From assembly GCA_025464625.1 (NCBI GenBank), contig JAOAUZ010000002.1, positions 186,001 to 250,000 of the forward strand: a stretch of 64,000 nucleotides of DNA, read 5' to 3'. Below are positions 1-8,206 of this stretch, one piece after another. The stretch's first letter is position 1. Every line of letters starts with the position of its first letter. This DNA comes from Rickettsiales bacterium (lineage in GTDB: Bacteria > Pseudomonadota > Alphaproteobacteria > Rickettsiales > SXRF01). The notes beneath the pieces are model-generated. The model saw nothing but the letters and a program-made list of their open reading frames with translations. It searched no databases and had not been told where the DNA came from. The translations under genes were made by a program, and so were the position numbers.

Positions 1-1
1 A

Positions 2-172
2 GCGGCAGCTGGGTCTCAAACCATAAAATTTAATAAAGCCTACCCATATGTAAGGGTATGGGACGGCCGCACTGGTCTGCTAGTAAATAGCTTCAGAAAT
101 ATAAGTACCCTGAATATTAACCTACCTATAAACCATGTATTTCTTGTGGAATTATCAGGATCGGCATCATAA
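2..172 (+). CDS. C-terminal end of an unidentified gene cut by the window edge
   Basis: An open frame enters from the left edge and runs 56 codons to a TAA at 170-172. The visible residues alternate hydrophobic and polar positions and look like beta strands (for example YVRVWDGRTGLLVNSF), but no family is recognisable. It could also be chance open sequence, because the start lies outside the window. About 95 bases without coding potential follow before the next gene. Confidence 0.35.
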   Translation, partial: AAAGSQTIKFNKAYPYVRVWDGRTGLLVNSFRNISTLNINLPINHVFLVELSGSAS

Positions 173-206
173 TTAAGTGAAACTTAGTGTTTGGTTTATT
201 GTTGCT

Positions 207-249
207 TAATGTTTGTATGGTTAAATAAACTACTGCCATACAAACATTA
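207..249. repeat. Perfect 14-bp inverted repeat upstream of an unknown gene
   Basis: TAATGTTTGTATGG (207-220) is exactly repeated in inverted form at 236-249 with a 15-base spacer. It ends 17 bases before the ATG at 267. There is no T-run, so it is not a clear intrinsic terminator. It could be an operator, an RNA hairpin in the leader of the next gene, or the end structure of the preceding gene. Confidence 0.5.
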
Positions 250-266
250 TTCTCTTGGTTCACATT

Positions 267-812
267 ATGAATATACAAATGAAAATTGAAAATTTTGGAG
301 AACTACAGGCTCGTTACCAGATGCTGCCGATGGCTAACCGAGCATCGGCGGTAATTTCTGATTCCGAGCCAGTTCTTACTGCTGCGCAGCACATTCTAAC
401 CAACCTGTCGAAGCAACCTAAATTGCAGCAGGCAATTTCTAATTTAAGAACCAATACAGCAACAATTTCTAGAATCCGTGTCTCTGAAGCAAAAACCGCA
501 CTGCTGGATGATTCTGTCGATTTTATAAAGGTCGCCAGTCAAAAATTAGAGATATGGCGTAAAACACTAGAAAATATCGCAACAGGTGATGCGAAAGCCA
601 CTCTTGTAAAGGACAAATTGCCAGAACATCATTCCGTTGCCAGTGGCAGCGGATATTTGTCTCTGATAAAATTGATTATCATGGAGCTATCCAGCATTGA
701 TAAAGACAATACATCAACCTACGACTCCATGCTCACGGAAATTCGTCGCTGCACCACCATCCTCAGCGATTGCGAATGTGCCTCTGAATTAAATAATGTG
801 GTATTGCATTAG
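267..812 (+). CDS. Hypothetical protein, 181 residues
   Basis: The frame opens at ATG 267 (MNIQMKIENFGEL); a second ATG at 279 is possible, and neither has a clear Shine-Dalgarno sequence. The product is predicted soluble and mostly helical, with no signal peptide, membrane segment or known motif. It is rich in Leu, Ala, Ser and Thr, with two Cys near the C-terminus (CECASEL). It has no operon partner: kdsA follows after 82 bases, and the stop codon lies in one arm of an inverted repeat shared with the kdsA start. I do not recognise the family. Frame length and codon use suggest a real but lineage-restricted gene. Confidence 0.6.
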   Translation: MNIQMKIENFGELQARYQMLPMANRASAVISDSEPVLTAAQHILTNLSKQPKLQQAISNLRTNTATISRIRVSEAKTALLDDSVDFIKVASQKLEIWRKTLENIATGDAKATLVKDKLPEHHSVASGSGYLSLIKLIIMELSSIDKDNTSTYDSMLTEIRRCTTILSDCECASELNNVVLH

Positions 813-897
813 ATAACTAGATGGCTTGATAACTAGATTACTAAGTGCTATTACACTTTGCTATAATCATGTCATCTTATTATCTAGTCATCTAATG
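807..897. repeat. Inverted repeat joining a stop codon to the kdsA start codon
   Basis: CATTAGATAACTAGAT (807-822) pairs with ATCTAGTCATCTAATG (882-897) with one mismatch. A second copy of the left core, GATAACTAGAT, lies at 828-838. The left arm contains the TAG stop of the preceding gene (810-812) and the right arm ends in the kdsA ATG (895-897). A TATAAT box (862-867) lies in the loop and could be the -10 element of kdsA. A fold in the mRNA would bury the start codon if transcription began upstream. Confidence 0.6.
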
Positions 898-1725
898 TCC
901 ACTATCCGCCATATATCCGCAGGAAATGTAACTTTTGGTAATGATTTGCCTTTTGTCCTCATTGCTGGTCCATGCCAAGTAGAAACCCGCGACCATACGT
1001 TATTTATGGCAGAAAAGCTGATAGATATTGCTGGGAAACTTGATATCCCCTTTATCTATAAATCTTCTTATGACAAAGCCAATCGCACCAGTATTGGTGG
1101 AAAACGGGGCTTGGGATTGCTCAAAACCTTACCAATTTTTGAAGAAATCCGCCGTGATTTGGGAGTTGCTGTTCTTACTGATGTTCACACCGAAGAACAA
1201 TGCGAGATAGTCGCCCCTTATGTTGATATATTACAGATTCCTGCATTTTTGTGCCGTCAGACAGACATGCTCCTTGCCGCTGCAAAAACTGGGAAAGTCA
1301 TTAATATCAAAAAAGGGCAGTTTCTCGCTCCGTGGGACATGAAAAATGTTGTCGATAAGATGGATTATGCTGGTAACTCCAACGTTATACTCACCGAACG
1401 TGGTGTTAGTTTTGGCTATAACACTCTGGTCACTGATATGCGCGCACTACCTATTATGGCAGAAACTGGCTGTCCAATAGTAATAGATGCCACCCACAGC
1501 GTGCAACAACCTGGGGGACAGGGCAAAGCATCAGGCGGGGATCGGCGCTTCGTGCCGACTATTGCTAAAGCTGCTGTTGCAGTGGGTGTGGCTGGAGTAT
1601 TCATGGAAACCCACCAAGACCCAGACAACGCGCCATCCGACGGCCCTAACATGGTCAAGCTGGAAGATATGGAAACTCTGCTGAAGCAACTGAAAGAGTA
1701 CGATAAGATAGCCAAGGTTTTATAA
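895..1725 (+). CDS. kdsA: 3-deoxy-8-phosphooctulonate synthase (KDO-8-P synthase)
   Basis: Condenses arabinose 5-phosphate with phosphoenolpyruvate to give KDO-8-phosphate, the precursor of the lipopolysaccharide inner-core sugar. The 276-residue length is close to the usual 280. Visible family motifs are [11 protein letters not shown] near residue 15, [24 protein letters not shown] and [13 protein letters not shown]. The start was set at ATG 895 because homology begins at [13 protein letters not shown]; an upstream TTG at 826 in the same frame would add 23 unrelated residues. No Shine-Dalgarno is visible and the ATG is in an inverted-repeat arm, so translation from a short leader starting after the TATAAT at 862 is possible. 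The next pathway enzyme gene seen, kdsB, lies at the far right edge. Confidence 0.93.
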   Translation: MSTIRHISAGNVTFGNDLPFVLIAGPCQVETRDHTLFMAEKLIDIAGKLDIPFIYKSSYDKANRTSIGGKRGLGLLKTLPIFEEIRRDLGVAVLTDVHTEEQCEIVAPYVDILQIPAFLCRQTDMLLAAAKTGKVINIKKGQFLAPWDMKNVVDKMDYAGNSNVILTERGVSFGYNTLVTDMRALPIMAETGCPIVIDATHSVQQPGGQGKASGGDRRFVPTIAKAAVAVGVAGVFMETHQDPDNAPSDGPNMVKLEDMETLLKQLKEYDKIAKVL

Positions 1726-3039
1726 CTACACTTCTTTAGGCTGGAGTTTCTGAATCGAGCTATACATAAACCAAAATAACACTATTTGGGCGAAGGCTTG
1801 GCTTACGCTGTAAATCAATATTCCCTGTTCTGGCTCAAGTTTATACACATAGCTGAATAAAAACCCGCCAGTTATCAGAACAAATCTTCCGAATTCCCAT
1901 ATTGCCGTCAGCAACTGTTTTTCCATAATCTGCAAGGTATGTTGAACCGCAACGATAACCATTTGTGGAAGGTAGCAGATGCTGAGGATATTTATATAAA
2001 TAACCGCGCCTGCCCACTGCTTGCCAAATACAATCGGAACCAAATAAAAAGCTGTTGCATTAATAAGAGCCAGCCACGCAGAGACAATAATAAATTGCCC
2101 TTTGGTTATCTGCAAAAAACGGCGGCGCATAGCGCGCGGATCAGAGGTTTGGGTTTTTGCCGCCTCGCCTAAATAGACTTGTAAAATCGAGGTGCTTATA
2201 AGCAGTAGCGGGCGACCAATTATGCGCTCGGTCAGAAATATAAATCCCGCAACAGTATTCGAATAAATGATAGGAACAACAAGCGACATCATCGTATTTG
2301 TCCCAAGCACACTAATCATAGACGACCAAGTGGAAATCAAAGGAAAGTTAGAAAAACGCTTGGCTATCGCAAGCATACCCTTACGGCTTATGTTAGGTAA
2401 AACATCGCGCGGTTTAAGCACGAGGCGCGATAGCATACTGAAAAAGCCCGCAGAATGCCCTAGAATAAACCCGATAATTAGCCCCCATGCCCCTGCTCCC
2501 ATCAAACCCAAACCAATCTGACTTACGGGACCAGTCACACCTTGATAAATTTTGGTTTTGGCAAGAACTGCAAACGCCTCTCTCTGCGTTGCATAACCAA
2601 CCATTATTTGGTAAGCACCAATACATAAAAACCCAACAGGAAGCAGGTGACGATAGGGATAAAGCGAACCAAGCGCGTAGCTAACTGAATTATCAGGCGT
2701 AAACAGCAAACAGCCATAAAGAACTGATGTAACAAAAAAAAGTGTAAAAAAACAAACCGCCAGCAGATTCGCTGCATCTTCTTTGCTTTTTGCTATCGGC
2801 AGAGCCATATCATACCGCAGTGATGCTACAACCCCTAATATCCCCAGCAAGGAGGTGAAAAAACCAACAATACCAAACATTTCTGGCGAATAAATGCGAG
2901 TGAGGGCTGGCGACAACAACAATGAAGTAAGTTGACCGAGAGCCGTTCCCGTAAACATAATTAAAACGTTACGCGCAAAACTGCCATGCGTGAATTTTTC
3001 ACGAAGCCTAGCACGCACTTTATTTATAATATTTTTCAT
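1726..3039 (-). CDS. Wzx-like polysaccharide flippase (MATE/MVF superfamily)
   Basis: A 437-residue protein with about twelve hydrophobic segments, beginning after a basic N-terminus (SFARNVLIMFTGTALGQ), as in the polysaccharide biosynthesis/flippase family that moves lipid-linked glycans across the inner membrane. The motif LSPALTRIYSPEMFG near residue 45 is typical of these proteins. ATG 3039 was chosen; an in-frame TTG at 3054 overlaps the preceding stop. It is the last gene of a leftward operon with a PP-loop/zinc protein and an MFS carrier, so a surface-glycan export role is inferred. The transported substrate is unknown. It converges on kdsA, whose stop directly abuts its own (1725/1726). 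Confidence 0.8.
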   Translation of the reverse strand: MKNIINKVRARLREKFTHGSFARNVLIMFTGTALGQLTSLLLSPALTRIYSPEMFGIVGFFTSLLGILGVVASLRYDMALPIAKSKEDAANLLAVCFFTLFFVTSVLYGCLLFTPDNSVSYALGSLYPYRHLLPVGFLCIGAYQIMVGYATQREAFAVLAKTKIYQGVTGPVSQIGLGLMGAGAWGLIIGFILGHSAGFFSMLSRLVLKPRDVLPNISRKGMLAIAKRFSNFPLISTWSSMISVLGTNTMMSLVVPIIYSNTVAGFIFLTERIIGRPLLLISTSILQVYLGEAAKTQTSDPRAMRRRFLQITKGQFIIVSAWLALINATAFYLVPIVFGKQWAGAVIYINILSICYLPQMVIVAVQHTLQIMEKQLLTAIWEFGRFVLITGGFLFSYVYKLEPEQGILIYSVSQAFAQIVLFWFMYSSIQKLQPKEV

Positions 3040-3046
3040 AATATAT

Positions 3047-4312
3047 TTAACCAATTACCTTTAATGCTGCCCGTCTTATGCGTCTCCACAGTTTCTTTGC
3101 TGACTCTCCAAGCCCTAAACTCATAATAATTTTTACGATAGCTCTTTTTACCAGACCACCATATTTTTTCTTTGCGAGCGTAGCTTCATCTGGTGCTTTC
3201 CATGTAGCGAATAGCGTCTCAGCAGCATTAATCCACTCACCCCCAACATTACGTTTTTTTGCATAGCTCACAAGATCCTTAATATCTTGTAAAGCCCCTG
3301 CAGTATCAAACTGAGCATTAATAATAGTCTCAACATCTAATTTTTTAGGGAAACACGGCAGAGCATCACTCATACCCGCTGCAAGAAAATTCATTTGCGT
3401 ACGCACACATTTTTCACATTTTCCGCAATTTCCACTCTGATCCACTCCTGCCCAACAAACTTTTAGGGTTCTACAAGCGACAGAAGAATCTTTTATAATA
3501 CCAACCTTATCAGTACGGACAAACCCACAACCATCATGCACGATTGAAAGAGCATTCCCAGACATCAGATGTTCTGTTACTGGGTTTGACCCCCAAGGAA
3601 GACGTAGCACATCATAAGAATGCGAACTGCCAATCAATCCGAACTCAAATTCATCAGAATACATCTGCAAACAGGCAGCAAGCTCTAGCCCGTGCGAATC
3701 ATTCCAATCCTGAATCTTTAGATCCCTGCTATTGGTACGCACAGTCCGTAAGTCAAGACTAAGATCATCAAGTAACGGCTGCACACGCTTGGCAAGCTGC
3801 TCAAATGCAGAAAAATTATACAAATCAACATCAAACCCATGCACCATCAGAACCGAACGTAATGGATAACGAGTAGAATCAGGCAGAACTTTGGTGTGAC
3901 GCAAAGCAGTAAAGGTTGCATCAACACCACCAGAAAATGCAGAAATGGCTTTTTCTTCTTTGTGTGATTTATATGAATTATCAATCCTATCTGGAATAAT
4001 TTCTATTTTTTTATAAGCTTCTGGATTCCAGCAACACCATGCTAACTGCAATTCCTCTAAATTACGCATTGCAACACGCGAAAGCACACCATGAATTTTT
4101 AGCGGCTTTCCAAGCCCCATCGCATATAAAAGAATGGCTAGAACATGTCCATCAAGAACAGTATGTTCCGACCACGGAACTATACGATCAAGCTCGTAGA
4201 ATACATCTATTTTCTTTGCAGAACCATCCTCACGCAAATGTGTAACTCTCCTGCTCTTGCCATCAACTATGCTATTGCTTACTTCTAAATGTAGATATTG
4301 ATCACTAGTCAT
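3047..4312 (-). CDS. PP-loop ATPase-like protein with QueC-type cysteine cluster, paralogue A
   Basis: 421 residues. A central SGGVDA loop (about residues 127-132) matches the PP-loop of adenine-nucleotide alpha-hydrolases, where SGGxDS is usual; here the last Ser is Ala. Near residue 320 a C-x9-CGKCEKC cluster resembles the zinc site of QueC. The N-terminal 115 residues (HLREDGSAKKIDVFYELDR) are unlike QueC or sugar amidotransferases I know. ATG 4312 has AGGA six bases upstream and overlaps the MFS stop by 8 bases; further upstream the frame only shadows the MFS gene. A close paralogue is at 37879-39135. Adenylation or thiolation chemistry on an envelope precursor is a guess from family and context. 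Confidence 0.6.
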   Translation of the reverse strand: MTSDQYLHLEVSNSIVDGKSRRVTHLREDGSAKKIDVFYELDRIVPWSEHTVLDGHVLAILLYAMGLGKPLKIHGVLSRVAMRNLEELQLAWCCWNPEAYKKIEIIPDRIDNSYKSHKEEKAISAFSGGVDATFTALRHTKVLPDSTRYPLRSVLMVHGFDVDLYNFSAFEQLAKRVQPLLDDLSLDLRTVRTNSRDLKIQDWNDSHGLELAACLQMYSDEFEFGLIGSSHSYDVLRLPWGSNPVTEHLMSGNALSIVHDGCGFVRTDKVGIIKDSSVACRTLKVCWAGVDQSGNCGKCEKCVRTQMNFLAAGMSDALPCFPKKLDVETIINAQFDTAGALQDIKDLVSYAKKRNVGGEWINAAETLFATWKAPDEATLAKKKYGGLVKRAIVKIIMSLGLGESAKKLWRRIRRAALKVIG

Positions 4313-5594
4313 GCTGTCCTGCTCGTACATGTGGTAATAATCTCCAGATATAAACTGCAACCAATCCATTGGCAATCGCCATAAATAGAAACACCTGCGG
4401 AATTGTGAAGTGCAAAGACAGCAAGGCAAGAGTAATAATAGCAGCAGCAACCATAAAAATTGCATTTATCACATTATTAGCAGCGATAATGCGGGCGCGG
4501 TGCTGTGCGCTGCTATCATGCTGCATAATGGCATAAAGTGGAACAATATATAGACCAGCACAGATGGCAATTAGCAATAAATCAAATAAAATCCAAAGGC
4601 GCGAAAATGAGGAAATAAATTCACCAACGCTCATAAGCGTTCCAGAAACGGTTGGGACATTGTAAATACTGGCAAAATACAAATCTATCCCAAAAATTGT
4701 CATCCCTAACATAGATATTGGAACATATTTGCTGGTGATTATTCCTTTTAACAACTTGTTACAAAGGAAAGAACCTATGCCAATTCCCACAGAAAACACT
4801 GTTAAAAAAAGCGTAACAACTTCTGATTCCGCAGATAACACATCTTTGGCATAAGTCGGAAATTGTGAGAGATAAGTAGCCCCCACCAGCCAGAACCATG
4901 AAATGCCTATTATACACAAAAACACACGTTTATTTTCGCGCGCAAAACCAACTATATGCCAAGTCTCTTTCCAAATATTTTTTTTGATAACAAGTGATGG
5001 CTCAGGCGCGGGTGAAACGGGAATATAACGGCTGGAAATATAACCAACAACCGCCACCAAAAGTAGCGCGAACGATACCAATGCAACCCCCTGTTGATGC
5101 AAAATAAGTATTCCGCCCAATATCGTCCCGAATAAAATCGCAAGAAACGTTCCAGCTTCGATATAAGCGTTGCCAAGCAACAGCTCATCATCTTTTAAAT
5201 GCTGCGGAAGCAGTGCAAATTTGATTGGCCCAAAAAATGTTGAATGTACACCCATCATGAAAAGTACGGTCATCAAAAACCACACGCTGCCCGTGTAGAA
5301 TCCTATAGAAGCAGCTACCATAATAATAATCTCTACAAATTTTATTATTCGTGTGATTTTAGCACGATCAATTTTGTCAGAAACCTGACCAGCGGTTGCT
5401 GAAAAAAGAAAAAATGGGAGAATGAAAAGCCCTGCTGCCGCTGTTACCAAAAGCTGTGCATCTCCATTTTCGCCAGATGCCAATCTGTAGGTAATCAACA
5501 TCACCAGAGAATTTTTCAGCAGATTGTCATTAAATGCGCCCAAAAATTGCGTTACAAAAAGCGGAAGAAAACGACGCGAGGCAAAAAAAGACAT
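4305..5594 (-). CDS. MFS transporter, lysophospholipid carrier (LplT)-like
   Basis: 429 residues with about eleven or twelve transmembrane segments. The opening FLPLFVTQFLGAFNDNLLKN is characteristic of the LplT branch of the major facilitator superfamily and of the carrier half of acyltransferase fusions. LplT moves lysophospholipids for re-acylation; no acyltransferase domain or gene accompanies it here, so the substrate is open. ATG 5594 was chosen because homology begins there and an AGG lies 7-9 bases upstream. It leads a translationally coupled operon with PP-loop protein A and the flippase. A large inverted-repeat element begins two bases upstream of the start codon and carries the ribosome-binding site. 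Confidence 0.75.
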   Translation of the reverse strand: MSFFASRRFLPLFVTQFLGAFNDNLLKNSLVMLITYRLASGENGDAQLLVTAAAGLFILPFFLFSATAGQVSDKIDRAKITRIIKFVEIIIMVAASIGFYTGSVWFLMTVLFMMGVHSTFFGPIKFALLPQHLKDDELLLGNAYIEAGTFLAILFGTILGGILILHQQGVALVSFALLLVAVVGYISSRYIPVSPAPEPSLVIKKNIWKETWHIVGFARENKRVFLCIIGISWFWLVGATYLSQFPTYAKDVLSAESEVVTLFLTVFSVGIGIGSFLCNKLLKGIITSKYVPISMLGMTIFGIDLYFASIYNVPTVSGTLMSVGEFISSFSRLWILFDLLLIAICAGLYIVPLYAIMQHDSSAQHRARIIAANNVINAIFMVAAAIITLALLSLHFTIPQVFLFMAIANGLVAVYIWRLLPHVRAGQHD

Positions 5595-5595
5595 A

Positions 5596-5772
5596 GAACC
5601 TATCCCAATAATATTTTTGGGCTGCGTTGTAACCCGAAGGGACAGGATAATTTTTGCGAACAACTGCGTCGCAATGCTTGATCGTAGCCACCGCTACGCT
5701 CTTCACCTTGCTCCTTGTATTTCATCAAAAATTCTCTCTGTCGCATCATAAAAATATTGCTGGGATAGGTTC
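5596..5772. repeat. Palindrome-bounded 177-bp element in a divergent intergenic region
   Basis: The ends are inverted repeats of 23 bases with two mismatches: GAACCTATCCCA plus AATATTTTT at 5596-5618 and its complement at 5750-5772. Weaker inverted similarity continues inward (GACAGGATAATTTTT against GACAGAGAGAATTTTT). The interior has no gene-like frame of its own. It separates the leftward MFS operon from the rightward helicase and reaches to two bases from the MFS start codon, so it may carry or disrupt the promoters. No second copy was found in this window. Confidence 0.5.
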
Positions 5773-5844
5773 AACAAAAGCCTTGTTATTAAAAATAATC
5801 TGACCATACAATATATTAAGAATTAAAATAGGCAAATCAGAATA

Positions 5845-7167
5845 ATGACAAAAGCAGCAGCTATAGAAAATATAACAGATTCACATGTGGAAACCATGGT
5901 TACACCAGAGTTTAGTCATGCCTTTGATTTACTTGAAAATACCAAGAAAAATATATTTCTAACTGGAAAAGCTGGCACTGGTAAATCTACATTTTTGCAA
6001 TATTTCCGTGAAAACACCGAAAAACAAATCGCCGTAGTCGCGCCTACTGGCGTTGCCGCTCTTAATGTTGGCGGGCAAACAATTCACTCCCTGTTTCGCC
6101 TGTCACCACGTTTTGTTGACCAAGATGCAATAAAATATGATCGTCGTAAAATATTCAAAGAACTTGAGTTGCTTATAATTGATGAAATTTCTATGGTACG
6201 CGCTGATGTCTTTGACGGAATTAACCGTTTCTTACAGCTCGCCCGCAAAAATAACGAGCCTTTTGGTGGTGTGCAGATATGTGCAATAGGTGATTTATTC
6301 CAACTCCCGCCAATCGTCTCTAACGAAGAGAAAGAATTTTTTGCACAATATTATTCATCACCTTTTTTCTTTGCCACAAAATCATATGAATCTGCCAAAT
6401 TCCAAACCATCCAGTTTTCCACCATCCACCGCCAGAATGACACTGTATTTATCAATATTTTAAATGCAATTCGTTCAGGAAATTGCAACAAAGATTCGCT
6501 CGCCATTCTGGAAAGCCGAGTAAAGCCTAAAGCAACTCCCGCGCAGGGAACTTTGGTTCTAACCACAACCAACGCTTTGGCAGAAAATATAAATAACCAA
6601 AAGCTCGCGCAATTAACTGGTGATATTCACATCTATAATGGTGAAATCAAAGGTGAATTCGGAATGAAAGGTGCAAGGCTTCCGTCACCTGAACAGCTTG
6701 AATTAAAAATTGGCGCGCAGGTTATGTTTGTTAAAAATGATAGTGAGGGACGCTGGGTAAACGGAACAATCGGAATTGTAGAAAACCTAACAGATGAAGA
6801 AATAAAGGTTAGGGTTGATGATATAATCCATGATGTTGAGCAAGAAAAATGGAAAACAATCGGCTATGAATTCAGTGAGATTGAAGGAAAAATTCTTGAA
6901 AAAACACTTGGCAGCTACGCCCAATTTCCACTTATGCTTGCTTGGGCGGTAACCATCCATAAAAGCCAAGGTAAAACTCTGGATAGGGTAATTATTGACC
7001 TTGGTAGTGGAGCATTTGCCGCAGGACAGCTTTATGTTGCACTTTCCCGTTGTCGGGCATTATCTGGTATTGCCTTAAAACAGCCCGTTACTAAAAGCGA
7101 CATACGCTGTGACGCAAGCGTCACAGAATTTATGCAGCAATTTGCTACAGATTTTCAACCTGTTTAA
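5845..7167 (+). CDS. PIF1/RecD2-like superfamily 1B DNA helicase
   Basis: 440 residues. Walker A GKAGTGKST near residue 42 and Walker B IIDEISMV near residue 113 are followed by GDLFQLPP (motif III), STIHRQND (motif IV region), and AWAVTIHKSQGKTLDRV with YVALSRCR (motifs V and VI) at the C-terminus. This order is typical of Pif1-type 5'-3' helicases, which unwind forked DNA and G-quadruplexes. It is monocistronic: upstream is the palindromic element, and downstream a hairpin at 7172-7206. Many bacteria carry one such stand-alone gene, so no special role can be inferred. Confidence 0.82.
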   Translation: MTKAAAIENITDSHVETMVTPEFSHAFDLLENTKKNIFLTGKAGTGKSTFLQYFRENTEKQIAVVAPTGVAALNVGGQTIHSLFRLSPRFVDQDAIKYDRRKIFKELELLIIDEISMVRADVFDGINRFLQLARKNNEPFGGVQICAIGDLFQLPPIVSNEEKEFFAQYYSSPFFFATKSYESAKFQTIQFSTIHRQNDTVFINILNAIRSGNCNKDSLAILESRVKPKATPAQGTLVLTTTNALAENINNQKLAQLTGDIHIYNGEIKGEFGMKGARLPSPEQLELKIGAQVMFVKNDSEGRWVNGTIGIVENLTDEEIKVRVDDIIHDVEQEKWKTIGYEFSEIEGKILEKTLGSYAQFPLMLAWAVTIHKSQGKTLDRVIIDLGSGAFAAGQLYVALSRCRALSGIALKQPVTKSDIRCDASVTEFMQQFATDFQPV

Positions 7168-7171
7168 TCTA

Positions 7172-7206
7172 TAGTCGTTTTGTATAAGAATTATACATAA
7201 TGACTA
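7172..7206. terminator. AT-rich hairpin after the helicase gene
   Basis: TAGTCGTTTTGTATAA and its near-perfect complement (14 of 16 pairs) enclose a three-base loop, five bases after the helicase stop. There is no U-tract, so termination is plausible but not certain; a role in mRNA stability is the alternative. Confidence 0.4.
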
Positions 7207-7256
7207 TGAAAATCGAGACCTAAAGTCCGATTTTCCGCGCCGTAGGCGGCATATCC

Positions 7257-7286
7257 CCAAATAAGAACTGTAAAGTTCTTATTTGG
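7257..7286. promoter_or_regulatory. Perfect 13-bp hairpin in the leader of cysT
   Basis: CCAAATAAGAACT (7257-7269), a GTAA loop and the exact complement (7274-7286) form a stem-loop 61 bases before the cysT ATG. A GNRA-like tetraloop and the absence of a T-run argue for a structured leader or operator rather than a terminator. The rest of 7168-7347 contains no gene. Confidence 0.5.
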
Positions 7287-7347
7287 CATTACTACAATTA
7301 ACCCCTGATTACTTGACCCGCGCCATATCCTGCGCTAGACAGAAACA

Positions 7348-8196
7348 ATGGCATTTGCAAAAACCCTGAATTTATGGCGATTTAAATCGCCAAGTATTAT
7401 CCCTGGATTCGGCGTTACGCTGGGCTTCACTTTGGCATATCTTGCGATTATTGTGATAATCCCGCTTTCTGGCTTATTCTTCAAAGCAGCAACGGTTTCG
7501 TGGGCTGAGTTCTGGCACACAATCACCGCCCCTCGCGTCCTCCATGCTTATAAAATAAGTTTTGGAATATCGCTGCTGGCAGCACTTATAAATACATTTT
7601 TCGGGCTGATATTGGCGTGGGTGCTAGCACGTTATAAATTTTTCGGCAAACGCATAATTGACGCAATGGTTGATTTACCTTTTGCCCTTCCAACTGCGGT
7701 AGCTGGCATTGCGCTCACAGCCCTTTATGCCCCACAAGGATGGGTTGGACAATATCTTGATCCATTTGGTATAAAAATAGCATTTACTCCAATAGGTATC
7801 TTGATTGCATTAGTATTTGTTGGTTTGCCATTTGTAGTGCGAACGGTTGAGCCTATTCTACAAGATATGGAAAAGGAATTGGAAGAAGCAGCAGCAAGCC
7901 TTGGTGCAAGCCGTTTACAAACTTTCAGGCAGATTATTTTCCCTAGTATATTGCCTGCCCTACTCACTGGGTTTGCTATGTCATTCGCACGCGGACTCGG
8001 TGAATATGGCTCTGTTATTTTTATCGCTGGTAATATCCCGAAAGTATCAGAAATAGTACCATTGCTTATCGTTATAAAACTAGAACAATATGACTATGCG
8101 GGGGCGACCGCCATTGCTATTGTTATGCTGGTTGCTTCATTTATATTATTGTTCATTATCAACTGGCTGCAAAAATGGGCATCATCAACTACATAA
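7348..8196 (+). CDS. cysT: Sulfate/thiosulfate ABC transporter permease CysT (CysU)
   Basis: 282 residues with six predicted membrane segments. The EAA loop at about residues 176-195 (EEAAASLGASRLQTFRQII) is the contact site for the ATPase. The sequence LPFALPTAVAGIALTALY and the segment ARGLGEYGSVIFIAGN are hallmarks of CysT. With CysW it forms the inner-membrane channel for sulfate driven by CysA. It is the first gene of the operon cysT-(secreted protein)-cysW-cysA. The periplasmic sulfate-binding protein that normally delivers substrate is not encoded nearby. Confidence 0.92.
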   Translation: MAFAKTLNLWRFKSPSIIPGFGVTLGFTLAYLAIIVIIPLSGLFFKAATVSWAEFWHTITAPRVLHAYKISFGISLLAALINTFFGLILAWVLARYKFFGKRIIDAMVDLPFALPTAVAGIALTALYAPQGWVGQYLDPFGIKIAFTPIGILIALVFVGLPFVVRTVEPILQDMEKELEEAAASLGASRLQTFRQIIFPSILPALLTGFAMSFARGLGEYGSVIFIAGNIPKVSEIVPLLIVIKLEQYDYAGATAIAIVMLVASFILLFIINWLQKWASSTT

Positions 8197-8206
8197 GGTA
8201 ATAATT

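Noticed and set aside
826-894. Upstream TTG start extending KdsA by 23 residues
   Set aside because: The extra residues are not KdsA-like and are encoded by the inverted repeat; homology starts after ATG 895.
3047-4312. Annotation as QueC or as WbpG-type sugar amidotransferase
   Set aside because: Only the PP-loop and the Cys cluster agree; the length and N-terminal 115 residues do not fit either family.
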